From: Planctomycetota bacterium
GTDB lineage: Bacteria > Planctomycetota > Phycisphaerae > Phycisphaerales > SM1A02
Length of the DNA: 32,003 nt
Assembly: GCA_018970045.1 (NCBI GenBank)
Contig: JAGWXC010000005.1
Span: forward strand, 1 to 32,003
Reading direction: 5' to 3'
Shown here: piece by piece, positions 24,400-32,003 of the stretch
Position numbering within the stretch: position 1 is the stretch's first letter
Layout of the letters: each line of letters opens with the position of its first letter
Notes under the pieces: generated by a model
What the model saw: the letters and a program-made list of their open reading frames with translations, nothing else
Told to the model about the DNA's origin: nothing
Databases searched by the model: none
Made by a program: the position numbers and the translations under genes

Positions 24400-25809
24400 A
24401 TGAGCCACCACTGCCGATCCTTCGCACCCCGCGCCGTCACGCGCCGCGACATGCTTCGGCAGTGCATGAGCGGCTTCGGCATGGTGGCGGCTGCCGGCAT
24501 GATGGGTCCGCAGGCGATGGCTGCGCTGCTGGATGGATCAGCGTCGCCCCGGACCACTCGGCCTCGCGCTCGCAACGTGATCTTCCTCTACATGGACGGC
24601 GGTCCGAGCAGCATGGACACGTTCGATCCCAAGCCTCGGCTGGCCAAGGAAAACGGACAGCCCTTCGGCATGGCGATGGAGCCCACGCAGTTCAACAACA
24701 ACGGCAACACGCTCGGCAGCCCATGGGCGTTCCGGCCGGGCGGCTCATGCGGTACGCCGGTGAGCGATCTCTTCCCGCATGTGCGTGCCATGGCCGACGA
24801 GTTGCTCGTGATCCGCAGCATGACGAGCCAGTTCAGCGAGCACACCAACGCGAACTACTTCCTGCATACCGGTGCCGGGCTTGCCGGCCGACCGAGCATG
24901 GGCGCGTGGGCGAGCTACGGCCTCGGCAGTGAGAGCTCCGACTTGCCGGGCTTCGTCGTGCTCAATGGGGGGCTCGTGCCACCGGGCGGTCTTGAGTGCT
25001 TCGGCAACGGTTTCCTGCCGGCCACGCACCAAGGCAGCGTGGTGCTCCCGCGCGGCGACGGCCTGGCCAACGTGCGCCCGCGCGAGGGAGCCGATGCGCA
25101 GCGGCGCAAGCAGGCGCTGGTCGCCGAGCTGGATGGCAGCGCGCCATCGTGCGGTGCCGTCGAGGCCGCGATCGCCAACTGGGAACTCGCGTTCCGCATG
25201 CAGTGGGCGGTGCCTGAACTCATGGACGTCGCCCGCGAGAGCAAGGCCATGCAGTCGATGTACGGCATGGACCACGCCTACGAGCCCACGCGGATCTTCG
25301 CGGCGCAGTGCCTGCTCGCGCGCCGCCTCGTCGAGCGCGGCGTGCGATTCGTCGAACTGACCATCCCGTACACCGCCAACAACGACCGCTGGGACCAGCA
25401 CGACAACCTCGTCGGTGGCCACGAGGACAACGCGCGGACCGTCGACCAGCCGATCGCCGCGCTGCTCAAGGACCTTCGGCAGCGTGGCCTGCTCGACGAG
25501 ACTCTCGTGGTTTGGGCAGGCGAGTTCGGCCGCACGCCGTTCGCGCAGGGCACCGCGGGGCGCGACCACAACCCGTTCGGCTTCAGCATCTGGATGGCCG
25601 GCGGTGGGGTGCGTGGCGGCAGCGTGTACGGCGCCACCGACGAGTACGGCTACAAGGCCATCGATGGTCGCGTGGACATCCACGACCTGCACGCGACGAT
25701 GCTCCACCTGCTGGGCATCGACCATGAGCGCCTGACGTACATGTTCGGCGGCCGCGACATGCGGCTGACGGACGTGCACGGCCGCGTGATCACCGACTGG
25801 ATCGCGTGA
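24400..25809 (+). CDS. DUF1501 family exported protein (sulfatase-like fold)
   Basis: This 469-residue protein has a twin-arginine signal near the N-terminus (TRRDMLRQ, then a hydrophobic run GFGMVAAAGMMG). DUF1501 marks follow: VIFLYMDGGPSSMDTFDPKP, MTSQFSEHTNANYFLHTG, GLGSESSDLPGFVVL, VWAGEFGRTPFAQGTAGRDHNPFG and DLHATMLHLLGIDHERLTY. The fold resembles alkaline phosphatase/sulfatase enzymes, but no reaction is established for the family. It starts three bases after the stop of the PSD1 gene, so the two are one operon; such pairs probably act together in the periplasm. The 158-base spacer after it (25810-25967) shows only a 5-bp hairpin near its start. Confidence 0.94.
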   Translation: MSHHCRSFAPRAVTRRDMLRQCMSGFGMVAAAGMMGPQAMAALLDGSASPRTTRPRARNVIFLYMDGGPSSMDTFDPKPRLAKENGQPFGMAMEPTQFNNNGNTLGSPWAFRPGGSCGTPVSDLFPHVRAMADELLVIRSMTSQFSEHTNANYFLHTGAGLAGRPSMGAWASYGLGSESSDLPGFVVLNGGLVPPGGLECFGNGFLPATHQGSVVLPRGDGLANVRPREGADAQRRKQALVAELDGSAPSCGAVEAAIANWELAFRMQWAVPELMDVARESKAMQSMYGMDHAYEPTRIFAAQCLLARRLVERGVRFVELTIPYTANNDRWDQHDNLVGGHEDNARTVDQPIAALLKDLRQRGLLDETLVVWAGEFGRTPFAQGTAGRDHNPFGFSIWMAGGGVRGGSVYGATDEYGYKAIDGRVDIHDLHATMLHLLGIDHERLTYMFGGRDMRLTDVHGRVITDWIA

Positions 25810-25967
25810 GGCCTGCCGAGTGCAGGACCGAGCGTCGATCCGCCTGCGGGGGATCTGGCGGATTCATGTGAGATTCCGCAGCGAGGAAGTTCGCCGATTC
25901 CCGGAAGTTCAGCGTGCCGACCGTATGGTCATGGCTCGACGTCGGGCTTGCCCGAAGGGGGGGCACT

Positions 25968-26240
25968 ATGTATCGTATTCAAGACACCAGCGGTCCCGTG
26001 CGGGTGGTCCGCACGGCGTGGTTTGCGTCATGGCTGCGCAGGCTCCGGGATCCGCGCGCCGCGGCAGCGATCATCGTCCGCATACGGAGGCTCGAAATGG
26101 GTCTTTCGGGAGACTGGAAATCGGTGGGTGGCCCATTGAGGGAACTGCGTCTTGACATCGGACCGGGCTACCGCGTGTATCTCGCCACGATCGACCACTC
26201 CACGGTGGTCCTGCTCGGCGGCGGAAGCAAGTCGACCTAG
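25968..26240 (+). CDS. RelE/HigB-like toxin (TIGR02683-type), truncated by an in-frame amber codon
   Basis: This is the toxin of a type II toxin-antitoxin pair, related to ribosome-dependent mRNA interferases. The 90-residue product shows the family pattern: FASWLRRLRD, IIVRIRRLEMGLSGDWKSVGG, LRELRLDIGPGYRVYLA and VVLLGGGSKST. Relatives continue after KST with Q then a short helix. Here TAG (26238-26240) stands exactly where CAG (Gln) is expected, and the frame continues sensibly after it. The start at 25968 follows a long purine run, GAAGGGGGGG. The protein may be inactive or weakened, since the missing part is the C-terminal helix. The antitoxin gene follows and is intact. Confidence 0.8.
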   Translation: MYRIQDTSGPVRVVRTAWFASWLRRLRDPRAAAAIIVRIRRLEMGLSGDWKSVGGPLRELRLDIGPGYRVYLATIDHSTVVLLGGGSKST

Positions 26241-26288
26241 GCTCGCGACATCGCACGCGCACGGACTACGCTGAGGTACCTCACATGA
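26241..26288 (+). pseudogene. vestigial C-terminus of the toxin gene beyond the amber codon
   Basis: In the toxin frame this reads ARDIARARTTLRYLT then TGA at 26286-26288, the expected family tail. The TGA overlaps the antitoxin ATG (26285-26287) as ATGA, the usual toxin-antitoxin junction. This is strong internal evidence that the TAG before it is a recent CAG to TAG change or, less likely, a read-through codon. Confidence 0.75.
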
Positions 26289-26644
26289 CCAGGAAACCGA
26301 AACGGTCCGCGGCAGGCAGGCAGCCTCGTCGCCGTCGGGTTGGCCTCAAGCCCTTTGACGCGGCTGAATTCCTGAACGATGAGCGCTTGGTGCTGGCCTA
26401 CCTCCGTGAGGCCCTGTCCACCGGCGATGCCCGGGTGCTGGTGGCTGCGCTCGGCGATGTCGCGCGGGCCCGGGGGATGTCGGGCCTGTCACGATCGACT
26501 GGCTTGGGTCGTGAGAATCTCTACAGGGCGCTTTCGGCCCAGACCAACCCGCGCATCGACACGGTGTTCCGCGTGGCATCGGCCCTTGGCATGCAGTTCG
26601 ACCTGCGCTGGTCGACCAGCCGCGCGCGCAAGGCTGCGGGTTGA
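26285..26644 (+). CDS. HigA-like antitoxin (TIGR02684-type, XRE-like helix-turn-helix)
   Basis: This 119-residue DNA-binding antitoxin is of the addiction-module antidote type that pairs with TIGR02683 toxins. A basic N-terminal arm (~1-22) precedes the family entry KPFDAAEFLNDERLVLAYL, then the helix-turn-helix region ARARGMSGLSRSTGLGRENLYRALS, and the ending NPRIDTVFRVASALGMQFDL. It normally binds the toxin and represses the operon. GAGG lies eight bases before ATG 26285. The ancestral toxin stop overlaps this ATG; the present toxin stop lies 44 bases earlier, so coupling may be lost. Confidence 0.88.
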   Translation: MTRKPKRSAAGRQPRRRRVGLKPFDAAEFLNDERLVLAYLREALSTGDARVLVAALGDVARARGMSGLSRSTGLGRENLYRALSAQTNPRIDTVFRVASALGMQFDLRWSTSRARKAAG

Positions 26645-26730
26645 GCGCCATTGCGGCGTGCCAAGGCTTGGCCGGCAACGTGGACCGGCCTGCGCGGGCT
26701 GGCAGACTCCTTGCGGCAACCCGCCGCCGA

Positions 26731-27024
26731 TCACGCGTCGGGTTCGATCGAGACTGTCAGCGACTTGGACTGCAGCTGGCCCTGGATGAGTTCGGCGTGC
26801 TCGCGGTGCGTCACGCACACCACGGCCGCGCCGGAGCGATCGACCTCGGTGGTCTTGACCAGCGCCATGGTGACTTCCATGCGCAGGATGTCCATGAAGC
26901 TGCGGATGACGTGCTCGTAGGTGTTCACGTCGTCGTTGTGGACCAAGACCTTCCACTGCGGCAGCGGACGGGGCTTGGTTGGATTGGGCTTGCGGGTCGG
27001 GGTGCTCTCGATGGTGGTGCTCAT
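26731..27024 (-). CDS. clpS: ClpS, N-end-rule adaptor of the ClpAP/ClpCP protease
   Basis: ClpS delivers proteins with bulky N-terminal residues to a Clp AAA+ unfoldase. The 97-residue product has a flexible N-terminal arm (~1-22) and the conserved core WKVLVHNDDVNTYEHVI, with NDD in the substrate pocket, a metal/pocket-type THREHAEL stretch and the ending LTVSIEPD. GGAGG eight bases before ATG 27024 is a clear ribosome site. No clpA gene is in the window. The spacer to RNase D is 162 bases. Confidence 0.95.
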   Translation of the reverse strand: MSTTIESTPTRKPNPTKPRPLPQWKVLVHNDDVNTYEHVIRSFMDILRMEVTMALVKTTEVDRSGAAVVCVTHREHAELIQGQLQSKSLTVSIEPDA

Positions 27025-27150
27025 GATTGGACCTCCGGTGAATGGCCCGAGCGTACGGGCGCACCCGCGTGTTTCAATGGGAATTCAAGGGATTTCCCCA
27101 AGCTGCGAGCGGCAGCGGGACCCGCGGCGCATCCTGTGCGGCATGCACGC

Positions 27151-27189
27151 CGCCCGCGGCCTCAACCTCCGGCCTCGCCCGCGGCCTCA
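27151..27189. repeat. 14-bp direct repeat covering the RNase D stop codon
   Basis: CGCCCGCGGCCTCA occurs at 27151-27164 and again at 27176-27189, 25 bases apart. On the minus strand the first copy met contains the RNase D stop TGA and the second repeats it. It looks like a small local duplication; no function is implied. Confidence 0.6.
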
Positions 27190-28449
27190 GCCTGCGGATT
27201 GCGGCCCCTGCGGGCCCCATTCGAGTTCCAGGCGCTCCTTGCCGGCCATGAACGAGTCGAGCCAGACCCCGATGGCCGCGTGGCGCCAGTCGCCGTCCTC
27301 GAAGAGGCGTGCGGCGGGATCCTTCTGTCGTGCGAGGTACCAGCGGCTGAGCTGCTGGCGGGTGAGCACCATCGTGGGTGCCAGGTGCATGCCGATGCAG
27401 CGCATGTTGAGGATCGACCAGAGCGCATCGATCTTCATGCGGTCATCAGCGTTCTCGTCAGGCGGGGTCCAGATCCGGTCGCGGTCGATCGGCAGTTCTT
27501 TCGCGCGCGCGATGCAATCGATGATCGCCTGGCCGGATTCCTGCACGACCGGTCGCGGCAGGCCGCGGATGTCATCGAGCTCGCGCACGGTCTCGGGCTT
27601 GGCGCGCGCCACGTCAAGCAGGGGAGCGTCGGCCAGCAGCGTGCGCGGCGGCACGTCCTTCGCGCGCGCGAGTTCATACCGCAGCACCACGAGTTCGCGA
27701 AGGATCGTCATCACGCGCGGTCGCAGGTTCATGCCGCGGCACGCACGGCGGACCTGGCTCTCGGGATCGAAGGACTCGCTGGCCTTGATCTCGAGTTCAC
27801 ACTCGTGCCGGGCCCAGTCGACCCGGCCCAGTTCGGCGAGGCGTTCGTTCATGCGCTGCCACACGAGCGGCAGGTAGCGCACGTCGTCGGCGGCGTAGCT
27901 GATCTGGCTCGCGGTCAGCGGGCGCGCATCCCAGTCCGTGAAGGTGTGACCCTTCGAGAGCCGATGCCCGGTGAGCGACTCCACCGTGTTCGCCAGGCTT
28001 GCCGGCCAAGGCATGCCCATGAGCGCCGCCCCGACCTGCGTATCGACCACGTTGCGTGCGAGCATGCCGGCAGCACGCTGCGCGGCGTTCACGTCCTGGC
28101 CGCCGGCGTGCACGAGCGTGACCAGGCGCTCGTCGCAGACCGCAGACCAGATCCCCGAAAGATCGGGCGTCTGCGTGGGATCGATGATCGCCACGCGCTC
28201 GGCGGTGGCGACCTGGACCAGGCAGATGCGCGGATGAAACGTCTCCTCACCGATGAACTCGGTGTCGTAGGCAAAGGTCCCGGCCGATCGGAGGTGATCC
28301 ACCAGGTCGCCGAGTTCCGCCTGCGTCTGCACGACCGGCGCGTGCCCCTGCGGCACCATCGGGTGCTCCATGACCCGGATCTTCGAGGGCGCCTCGTCGG
28401 CGTGGGCCTCGGCGTGGTGGATGGAGCGCTTTCTGCGGCGGAAGTTCAC
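27187..28449 (-). CDS. rnd: ribonuclease D (3'-5' exonuclease with HRDC domain)
   Basis: RNase D trims the 3' ends of tRNA precursors and other RNAs. In this 420-residue protein the DEDD exonuclease motifs are complete: DTEF at 62-65, HAGGQD with D119, and YAADD with Y185 and D189. An HRDC-type helical domain follows (~215-320), then a ~100-residue C-terminal region. The start is GTG at 28449: no other start lies in frame before an upstream stop, and a TACATT -10-like box ends nine bases before it. ATG 28371 is a later alternative that would remove a basic 26-residue arm. Confidence 0.93.
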   Translation of the reverse strand: MNFRRRKRSIHHAEAHADEAPSKIRVMEHPMVPQGHAPVVQTQAELGDLVDHLRSAGTFAYDTEFIGEETFHPRICLVQVATAERVAIIDPTQTPDLSGIWSAVCDERLVTLVHAGGQDVNAAQRAAGMLARNVVDTQVGAALMGMPWPASLANTVESLTGHRLSKGHTFTDWDARPLTASQISYAADDVRYLPLVWQRMNERLAELGRVDWARHECELEIKASESFDPESQVRRACRGMNLRPRVMTILRELVVLRYELARAKDVPPRTLLADAPLLDVARAKPETVRELDDIRGLPRPVVQESGQAIIDCIARAKELPIDRDRIWTPPDENADDRMKIDALWSILNMRCIGMHLAPTMVLTRQQLSRWYLARQKDPAARLFEDGDWRHAAIGVWLDSFMAGKERLELEWGPQGPQSAG

Positions 28450-28572
28450 GAAGGATGGAATGTACGGGGGTCGGGAGCTTGCGGCTAGAACATAGTCCTA
28501 TAAAAGCAAAGTCGCAGCCCGTTGCATTCGTGACTCCGTGACGTCCTTCACGATTCCTAGACTTTGCGACCC
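28450..28572. promoter_or_regulatory. divergent promoter region of rnd and menF
   Basis: This is the most AT-rich short stretch nearby. The minus strand has TACATT (28459-28464) nine bases before the rnd GTG. The plus strand has TATAAA (28499-28504), preceded at 14 bases by TTGCGG, and a second box TAGACT (28558-28563) nine bases before ATG 28573. Two plus-strand promoters are possible, one with a ~60-base leader and one nearly leaderless. Confidence 0.45.
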
Positions 28573-29940
28573 ATGGCCTCGGCCGACACCATGACGCTGC
28601 ACGTGCGACGCCTTCCCGGCGTCGTCCCGATCGCGCGGGCGGTGCAGGACCTCGCAGCGGCCATCGAGGCCCTCGGCGCCCGGTCACGTGACGCGCTGGA
28701 CCGCATCGAGGTCGAGATCGAACCACTCGACATCATGGCGTGGGTCGCCAGCCAGCAACCCGGCCAGCGGACCATGTTCCGCAACCGAGAGGGCAGCCTG
28801 GAGATGGCCAGCCTCGGCTGCCTGTTTGCGGCACCTTCCCTCGACGATGCGCGGGTCCAGCGACTGCTTGAGCAGGAGCCGCCGATCTTCCCGCGGATGC
28901 ATGAGCCGGCCTCGCCGTTCCTCGTCACGACGTGTGCGTTCGATGCAAGCGCGCCGATTGCCGGCGCGTGGTCCGCCTTCGGTGCCATGCGCGTGTCGCT
29001 GCCCTTGGTCGAGGTGCGACGCATGCGCACCGTGACCACGCTTGCGGTGCATGTCAACGGCGATGCATCGCGATCGCTCGAAGCCTTGCGCGCGGTCCGG
29101 CAGCCCACGTCCGTGCAGCGCGTGGCGCTGCGGCTCGAATCCGACAGCGATCCATCGCACTGGGCCCGCATGGTGGATGAGGCGCTGGACGCCATCACGG
29201 CGCGAACGCTCGACAAGGTCGTCGTGGCCCGCACGCGTCGCTACCGGGCGGTGAGCCCGATCGATCCCATGGCGCTCCTGATGTCGCTGCGATCGGCTGC
29301 CCATGACGTGTTCCACGTTGCGGTCGAGGCAGCACCCGGCTCGAGCTTTGTCTCGATCACGCCCGAGCGGCTCTTCAAGCGCAAGGGCCGGGTGGTGCAC
29401 ACCGAGGCGATTGCCGGCACCTGCCCGCGCGGTCCGGATCTTGCCGCCGATGCGTGGCTCGCGAGTCGCTTGCTGGCCAGCACGAAGAACCGTCTGGAGC
29501 ACGATCTGGTCCTCGACCGCATCAAGGCCGTGCTCGCCCCATGGTGTGATCGGCTCGATGCCGAGCCCACGCCGGGGATCGTGCGCCTTGCGCACGTGCA
29601 GCACCTGATGACTGGCGTCAGTGCAAGGCTCGCGGATGACGTGCGTGACGGTGCGCTGCTTGCTGCGATGCATCCCACGCCGGCCGTCTGCGGCACGCCG
29701 ACCGAAGCTGCGCGCGCGTTCATCGCGGCGCATGAGGCTGACCAACGCGGCCTCTACGCCGGGGCGGTCGGGCTCGTGAGCGCGAGCCGTAGCGACTTCG
29801 CCGTGGGGATCCGCAGCGCACTCGTGCACGGCGACCAGGCCGTGGCGTTCGGCGGCGCGGGTATCGTGCAGGGCAGCGAGGCCGATGCCGAATGGCTCGA
29901 GACGGCCCGCAAGATGGAGTCCTTCGACGCCGTCTCCTGA
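28573..29940 (+). CDS. menF: isochorismate synthase (MenF)
   Basis: MenF converts chorismate to isochorismate, the first step of the classical menaquinone pathway. The 455-residue product has the chorismate-utilising enzyme domain in its C-terminal half: LDKVVVARTR, FVSITPERLFKRKG, HTEAIAGTCPRG, NRLEHDLVLDRI, HPTPAVCGTP and DQRGLYAGAVGLV. MenF rather than salicylate or anthranilate synthase is inferred mainly from the following menD and menH. ATG 28573 is chosen; TTG 28564 upstream and ATG 28591 are alternatives. Confidence 0.93.
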   Translation: MASADTMTLHVRRLPGVVPIARAVQDLAAAIEALGARSRDALDRIEVEIEPLDIMAWVASQQPGQRTMFRNREGSLEMASLGCLFAAPSLDDARVQRLLEQEPPIFPRMHEPASPFLVTTCAFDASAPIAGAWSAFGAMRVSLPLVEVRRMRTVTTLAVHVNGDASRSLEALRAVRQPTSVQRVALRLESDSDPSHWARMVDEALDAITARTLDKVVVARTRRYRAVSPIDPMALLMSLRSAAHDVFHVAVEAAPGSSFVSITPERLFKRKGRVVHTEAIAGTCPRGPDLAADAWLASRLLASTKNRLEHDLVLDRIKAVLAPWCDRLDAEPTPGIVRLAHVQHLMTGVSARLADDVRDGALLAAMHPTPAVCGTPTEAARAFIAAHEADQRGLYAGAVGLVSASRSDFAVGIRSALVHGDQAVAFGGAGIVQGSEADAEWLETARKMESFDAVS

Positions 29941-29952
29941 GCCCGCACGCGC

Positions 29953-31719
29953 ATGATGACCTTCGACGATGCCCCCAACGTGAATGCCCTCTGGGCACGG
30001 CTGGTCATGGCCGAGTTCGTGCGCGCGGGCGCGCGACATGTCGTCGTCTGCCCAGGTTCACGTAGCACGCCGCTGGCCCTGGCCGCGCACGCGAGCGATC
30101 TCGAGGTCGTGGTGGCGCTCGATGAACGCGGCGCTGCGTTCCATGCACTCGGCATCGCGAAGGCGACCGGCTGCGCAGCACCCGTGATCACCACGAGCGG
30201 CACGGCGGTCGCCAACCTCCTTCCTGCCGCGGTCGAGGCGTGGGCGAGCGGGATCCCGATGCTCCTGCTCACCGCCGATCGGCCGCCGGAACTCCTTGCA
30301 TGCGGCGCGAACCAGGCGATCCCGCAGCGCGACGTGCTCGGCGGGTTCGCGCGATGGAGCGTCGATCTGGGTTGCCCGACGGACGCCGTCGATGCGCGCG
30401 TGGTGCTTTCGACCGCGGCCGAAGCGTGGAACCGCGCGCACACCGTGCCATGCGGCGCCGTGCAGATGAACTGCCCGTTCCGCGAACCGCTTGGCCTGCA
30501 GGATGCACCGTGGAACCGCGCGACGCTGGAGTCGATCCGCGCCTGGATCGGTTCCAAGGCGCCGTGGCGCGCCGAGGCCTGCTTCGGCGGCGGGCCGGGC
30601 CTGCTCGCGGCGCTGCGTGCGGTCACGCGCGGGAGTTCACGCGGCGTGATCGTGGCCGGTGCGCTGCGTGATGAGGCCGAGCGTGATGCGGTGCTCATCC
30701 TGGCCGCGCGGCTTGGGTGGCCGGTGGTCGCCGACATCACCAGCGGCCTGCGCGGCGTGCCGACGGCGCTCGCGCGCGTGATCGCGCATGGTGATCTCGT
30801 GCTGCGCAGCGAGGCGGCGCAGCGTGCGCTCGTGCCCGATGGGGTCCTTCGCGTGGGCGGAGCGATCACCAGCAAGGCCGTGGCGCAGTGGATCGATGCC
30901 TCGCGGGTGCGGCCGGTGCTCGTGGGTCGTCATGCACAGCGGCAGGATCCATCGCACACCGCTGCGTTCTCCCTCGACGTGGACCTGGCCGCGTTGGCGC
31001 GAGACCTCGTGAACAGCCAGCCCGAAGCGCTGCCGGCGGTACCGAGCGCGCTCACCGACTCGTTCGTGCAGGCCGATCTGGCCGCGGCGGCGGCGATCGA
31101 GGCGTGGATGGAGTCGACCGATGATCTCAGCGAGCCTTGGATCGCCTGGTGGCTCGCGCAGCACACGCCGGCTGGCGTGCTCCTGGCCGGCAACAGCATG
31201 CCGGTGCGCGATCTGGACATGCATGCTCCGGTTCGCCGCGACCTGGTGGTGCTCGGTCAGCGGGGCGCCAGCGGCATCGATGGCCTGATCGCCACCGCCA
31301 GCGGCATCGCGCGCAGCGGTGCGCCGACCACGGCACTCATCGGCGACGTGAGTGCGCTGCATGACCTGTCGAGCCTCGAACTTCTGCGGCGCACGCCAGG
31401 CCGCTGCACGCTGGCGATCGTGAACAACGATGGTGGGGGCATCTTCCACTTCTTGCCGGTCGCACAGCAGCCCGTGCCGTTCGAAACGCTCTTCGGCACG
31501 CCGCATGGCTGCACCTTCGAGGGTGCGGCCTCGATGTTCGGGCTGCCGTATGCGCGGGCGACCACGCGCGGCGACGCGGTGCAGGCCTTGCAACGAGCAT
31601 GGTCGCAGCCCGTGCCGGCGATCGTCGAGCTCATCACGCCGCGGTCGGAGAACCTTGCACGTCACCGCGCGTTGCAGGCATGCGTGGCCAAGGCGATCGA
31701 TGACGCGCTCGCAGGATGA
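29953..31719 (+). CDS. menD: 2-succinyl-5-enolpyruvyl-6-hydroxy-3-cyclohexene-1-carboxylate synthase (MenD)
   Basis: MenD is a thiamine-diphosphate enzyme that joins isochorismate and 2-oxoglutarate in menaquinone synthesis. The 588-residue product fits the family length. The N-terminal domain has VVCPGSRSTPLALAA and LDERGAAFHALGIAKATG with the cofactor-activating Glu, then TTSGTAVANLLPAAVEA and LTADRPPEL. The C-terminal diphosphate/metal site is GDVSALHDLSSLELL followed by IVNNDGGGIFHFLP. It starts 12 bases after the menF stop. The 45-base spacer to menH is unusually long for this operon. Confidence 0.97.
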   Translation: MMTFDDAPNVNALWARLVMAEFVRAGARHVVVCPGSRSTPLALAAHASDLEVVVALDERGAAFHALGIAKATGCAAPVITTSGTAVANLLPAAVEAWASGIPMLLLTADRPPELLACGANQAIPQRDVLGGFARWSVDLGCPTDAVDARVVLSTAAEAWNRAHTVPCGAVQMNCPFREPLGLQDAPWNRATLESIRAWIGSKAPWRAEACFGGGPGLLAALRAVTRGSSRGVIVAGALRDEAERDAVLILAARLGWPVVADITSGLRGVPTALARVIAHGDLVLRSEAAQRALVPDGVLRVGGAITSKAVAQWIDASRVRPVLVGRHAQRQDPSHTAAFSLDVDLAALARDLVNSQPEALPAVPSALTDSFVQADLAAAAAIEAWMESTDDLSEPWIAWWLAQHTPAGVLLAGNSMPVRDLDMHAPVRRDLVVLGQRGASGIDGLIATASGIARSGAPTTALIGDVSALHDLSSLELLRRTPGRCTLAIVNNDGGGIFHFLPVAQQPVPFETLFGTPHGCTFEGAASMFGLPYARATTRGDAVQALQRAWSQPVPAIVELITPRSENLARHRALQACVAKAIDDALAG

Positions 31720-31764
31720 TGCGTTCATGGGCGTCTTGAACCATCTCGGTGACACGGTTGCGTC

Positions 31765-32003
31765 ATGAGCCGGTCGCATCACCATGATTTCGGCGCCCTC
31801 GCTGGACCACCCATCGACCCACGCGAGCCATCCATCCTTCCATGGTTCGAGCTTCGCCCGGCACCGGCTGATGCGCCGTGCATCGTGGCCCTGCATGGTT
31901 CGTTCGGCGAGCCGCGCGACTGGAAGCTCGTCGCGGCGCGGGTGGGTGCGCGGGCATCGTTCCATGCGGTCGCGCTCGCACCGTTGGCGCAAGGCCGGGT
32001 GCT
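31765..32003 (+). CDS. menH: alpha/beta hydrolase, probable SHCHC synthase (MenH), cut by window end
   Basis: Only the first ~79 residues are present. After a ~38-residue N-terminal stretch, IVALHGSFGEPRDWKLVAARV is the oxyanion-loop start of an alpha/beta hydrolase, similar to the LHGFLGS..DW opening of MenH. Its place directly after menD supports the call. MenH removes pyruvate from the MenD product. The nucleophile Ser is beyond the window. A 13-codon frame (31728-31768) ends in an ATGA overlap with this start. Confidence 0.75.
   Translation, partial: MSRSHHHDFGALAGPPIDPREPSILPWFELRPAPADAPCIVALHGSFGEPRDWKLVAARVGARASFHAVALAPLAQGRV

Noticed and set aside
26238-26240. TAG as a pyrrolysine or programmed read-through codon
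   Set aside because: No pyrrolysine genes are visible and toxins of this family do not use it; a simple CAG to TAG change explains the sequence better, though read-through is not excluded.
26660-26672. Palindrome GCCAAG-g-CTTGGC between the antitoxin and clpS as a terminator
   Set aside because: Loop too small for the full stem and no T-run on either side.
1-32003. CRISPR arrays, insertion sequences, rRNA genes or prophage structural genes
   Set aside because: No regularly spaced repeats, transposase motifs, rRNA sequence or phage proteins were seen on either strand.

Overview
The window is GC-rich, gene-dense bacterial DNA that looks like a planctomycete, most probably of the Phycisphaerae type. 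The markers are a two-gene PSD1 cytochrome (DUF1549/DUF1553) plus DUF1501 operon, a TIGR02999-type ECF sigma factor divergent from a Ser/Thr kinase with a beta-propeller sensor, a secreted Kelch protein ending in dockerin-like repeats, a small secreted protein with a PEP-CTERM-like tail, and a Tat/lipoprotein Gfo/Idh oxidoreductase. No CRISPR array, insertion sequence or rRNA was seen. The taxonomic call is inference from gene families.

Layout. 1-2201 (-): SNF2/HelZ-type helicase, cut by the window edge at its C-terminus, with a tRNA-Lys(UUU) just upstream. 2554-5189: Xer-type tyrosine recombinase and a solitary beta-class DNA methyltransferase (+), converging on an MNT/HEPN (MntA/HepT-like) toxin-antitoxin pair (-). 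5262-8428: Kelch-dockerin secreted protein (-), a 607-base gene-less gap holding a promoter-like box, a hairpin and a strong intrinsic terminator (candidate small RNA or attenuator), then two tandem paralogues of which only the first keeps its secretion and sorting signals. 8475-10171 (-): purE-purK. 10257-11891 (+): REC-GAF-HD-GYP response regulator. 11899-14919: Gfo/Idh oxidoreductase (-), HExxH metallopeptidase (+), small metallophosphoesterase (-). 14991-17525 (+): a lipoprotein fusing a PhoD-like phosphatase to an MltA-like lytic transglycosylase. 17608-21521: ECF sigma factor with a coupled 87-residue protein (-), divergent from the kinase/propeller protein (+). 21607-25809 (+): PSD1 and DUF1501. 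25968-26644 (+): RelE/HigB-like toxin with an in-frame amber stop, plus its antitoxin. 26731-28449 (-): clpS and RNase D. 28573-32003 (+): menF-menD-menH, the classical menaquinone pathway, with menH cut by the window end.

The most unusual items are the phosphatase-murein transglycosylase fusion, the toxin gene whose reading frame is restored by treating one TAG as sense and then ends exactly in an ATGA overlap with the antitoxin, and the promoter/hairpin/terminator block at 6794-6879. Across the window about ten first-in-unit genes have a -10-like hexamer only 6-9 bases before the start codon and no Shine-Dalgarno sequence, which suggests widespread leaderless or near-leaderless transcription. 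Another group of genes has clear purine-rich ribosome sites.
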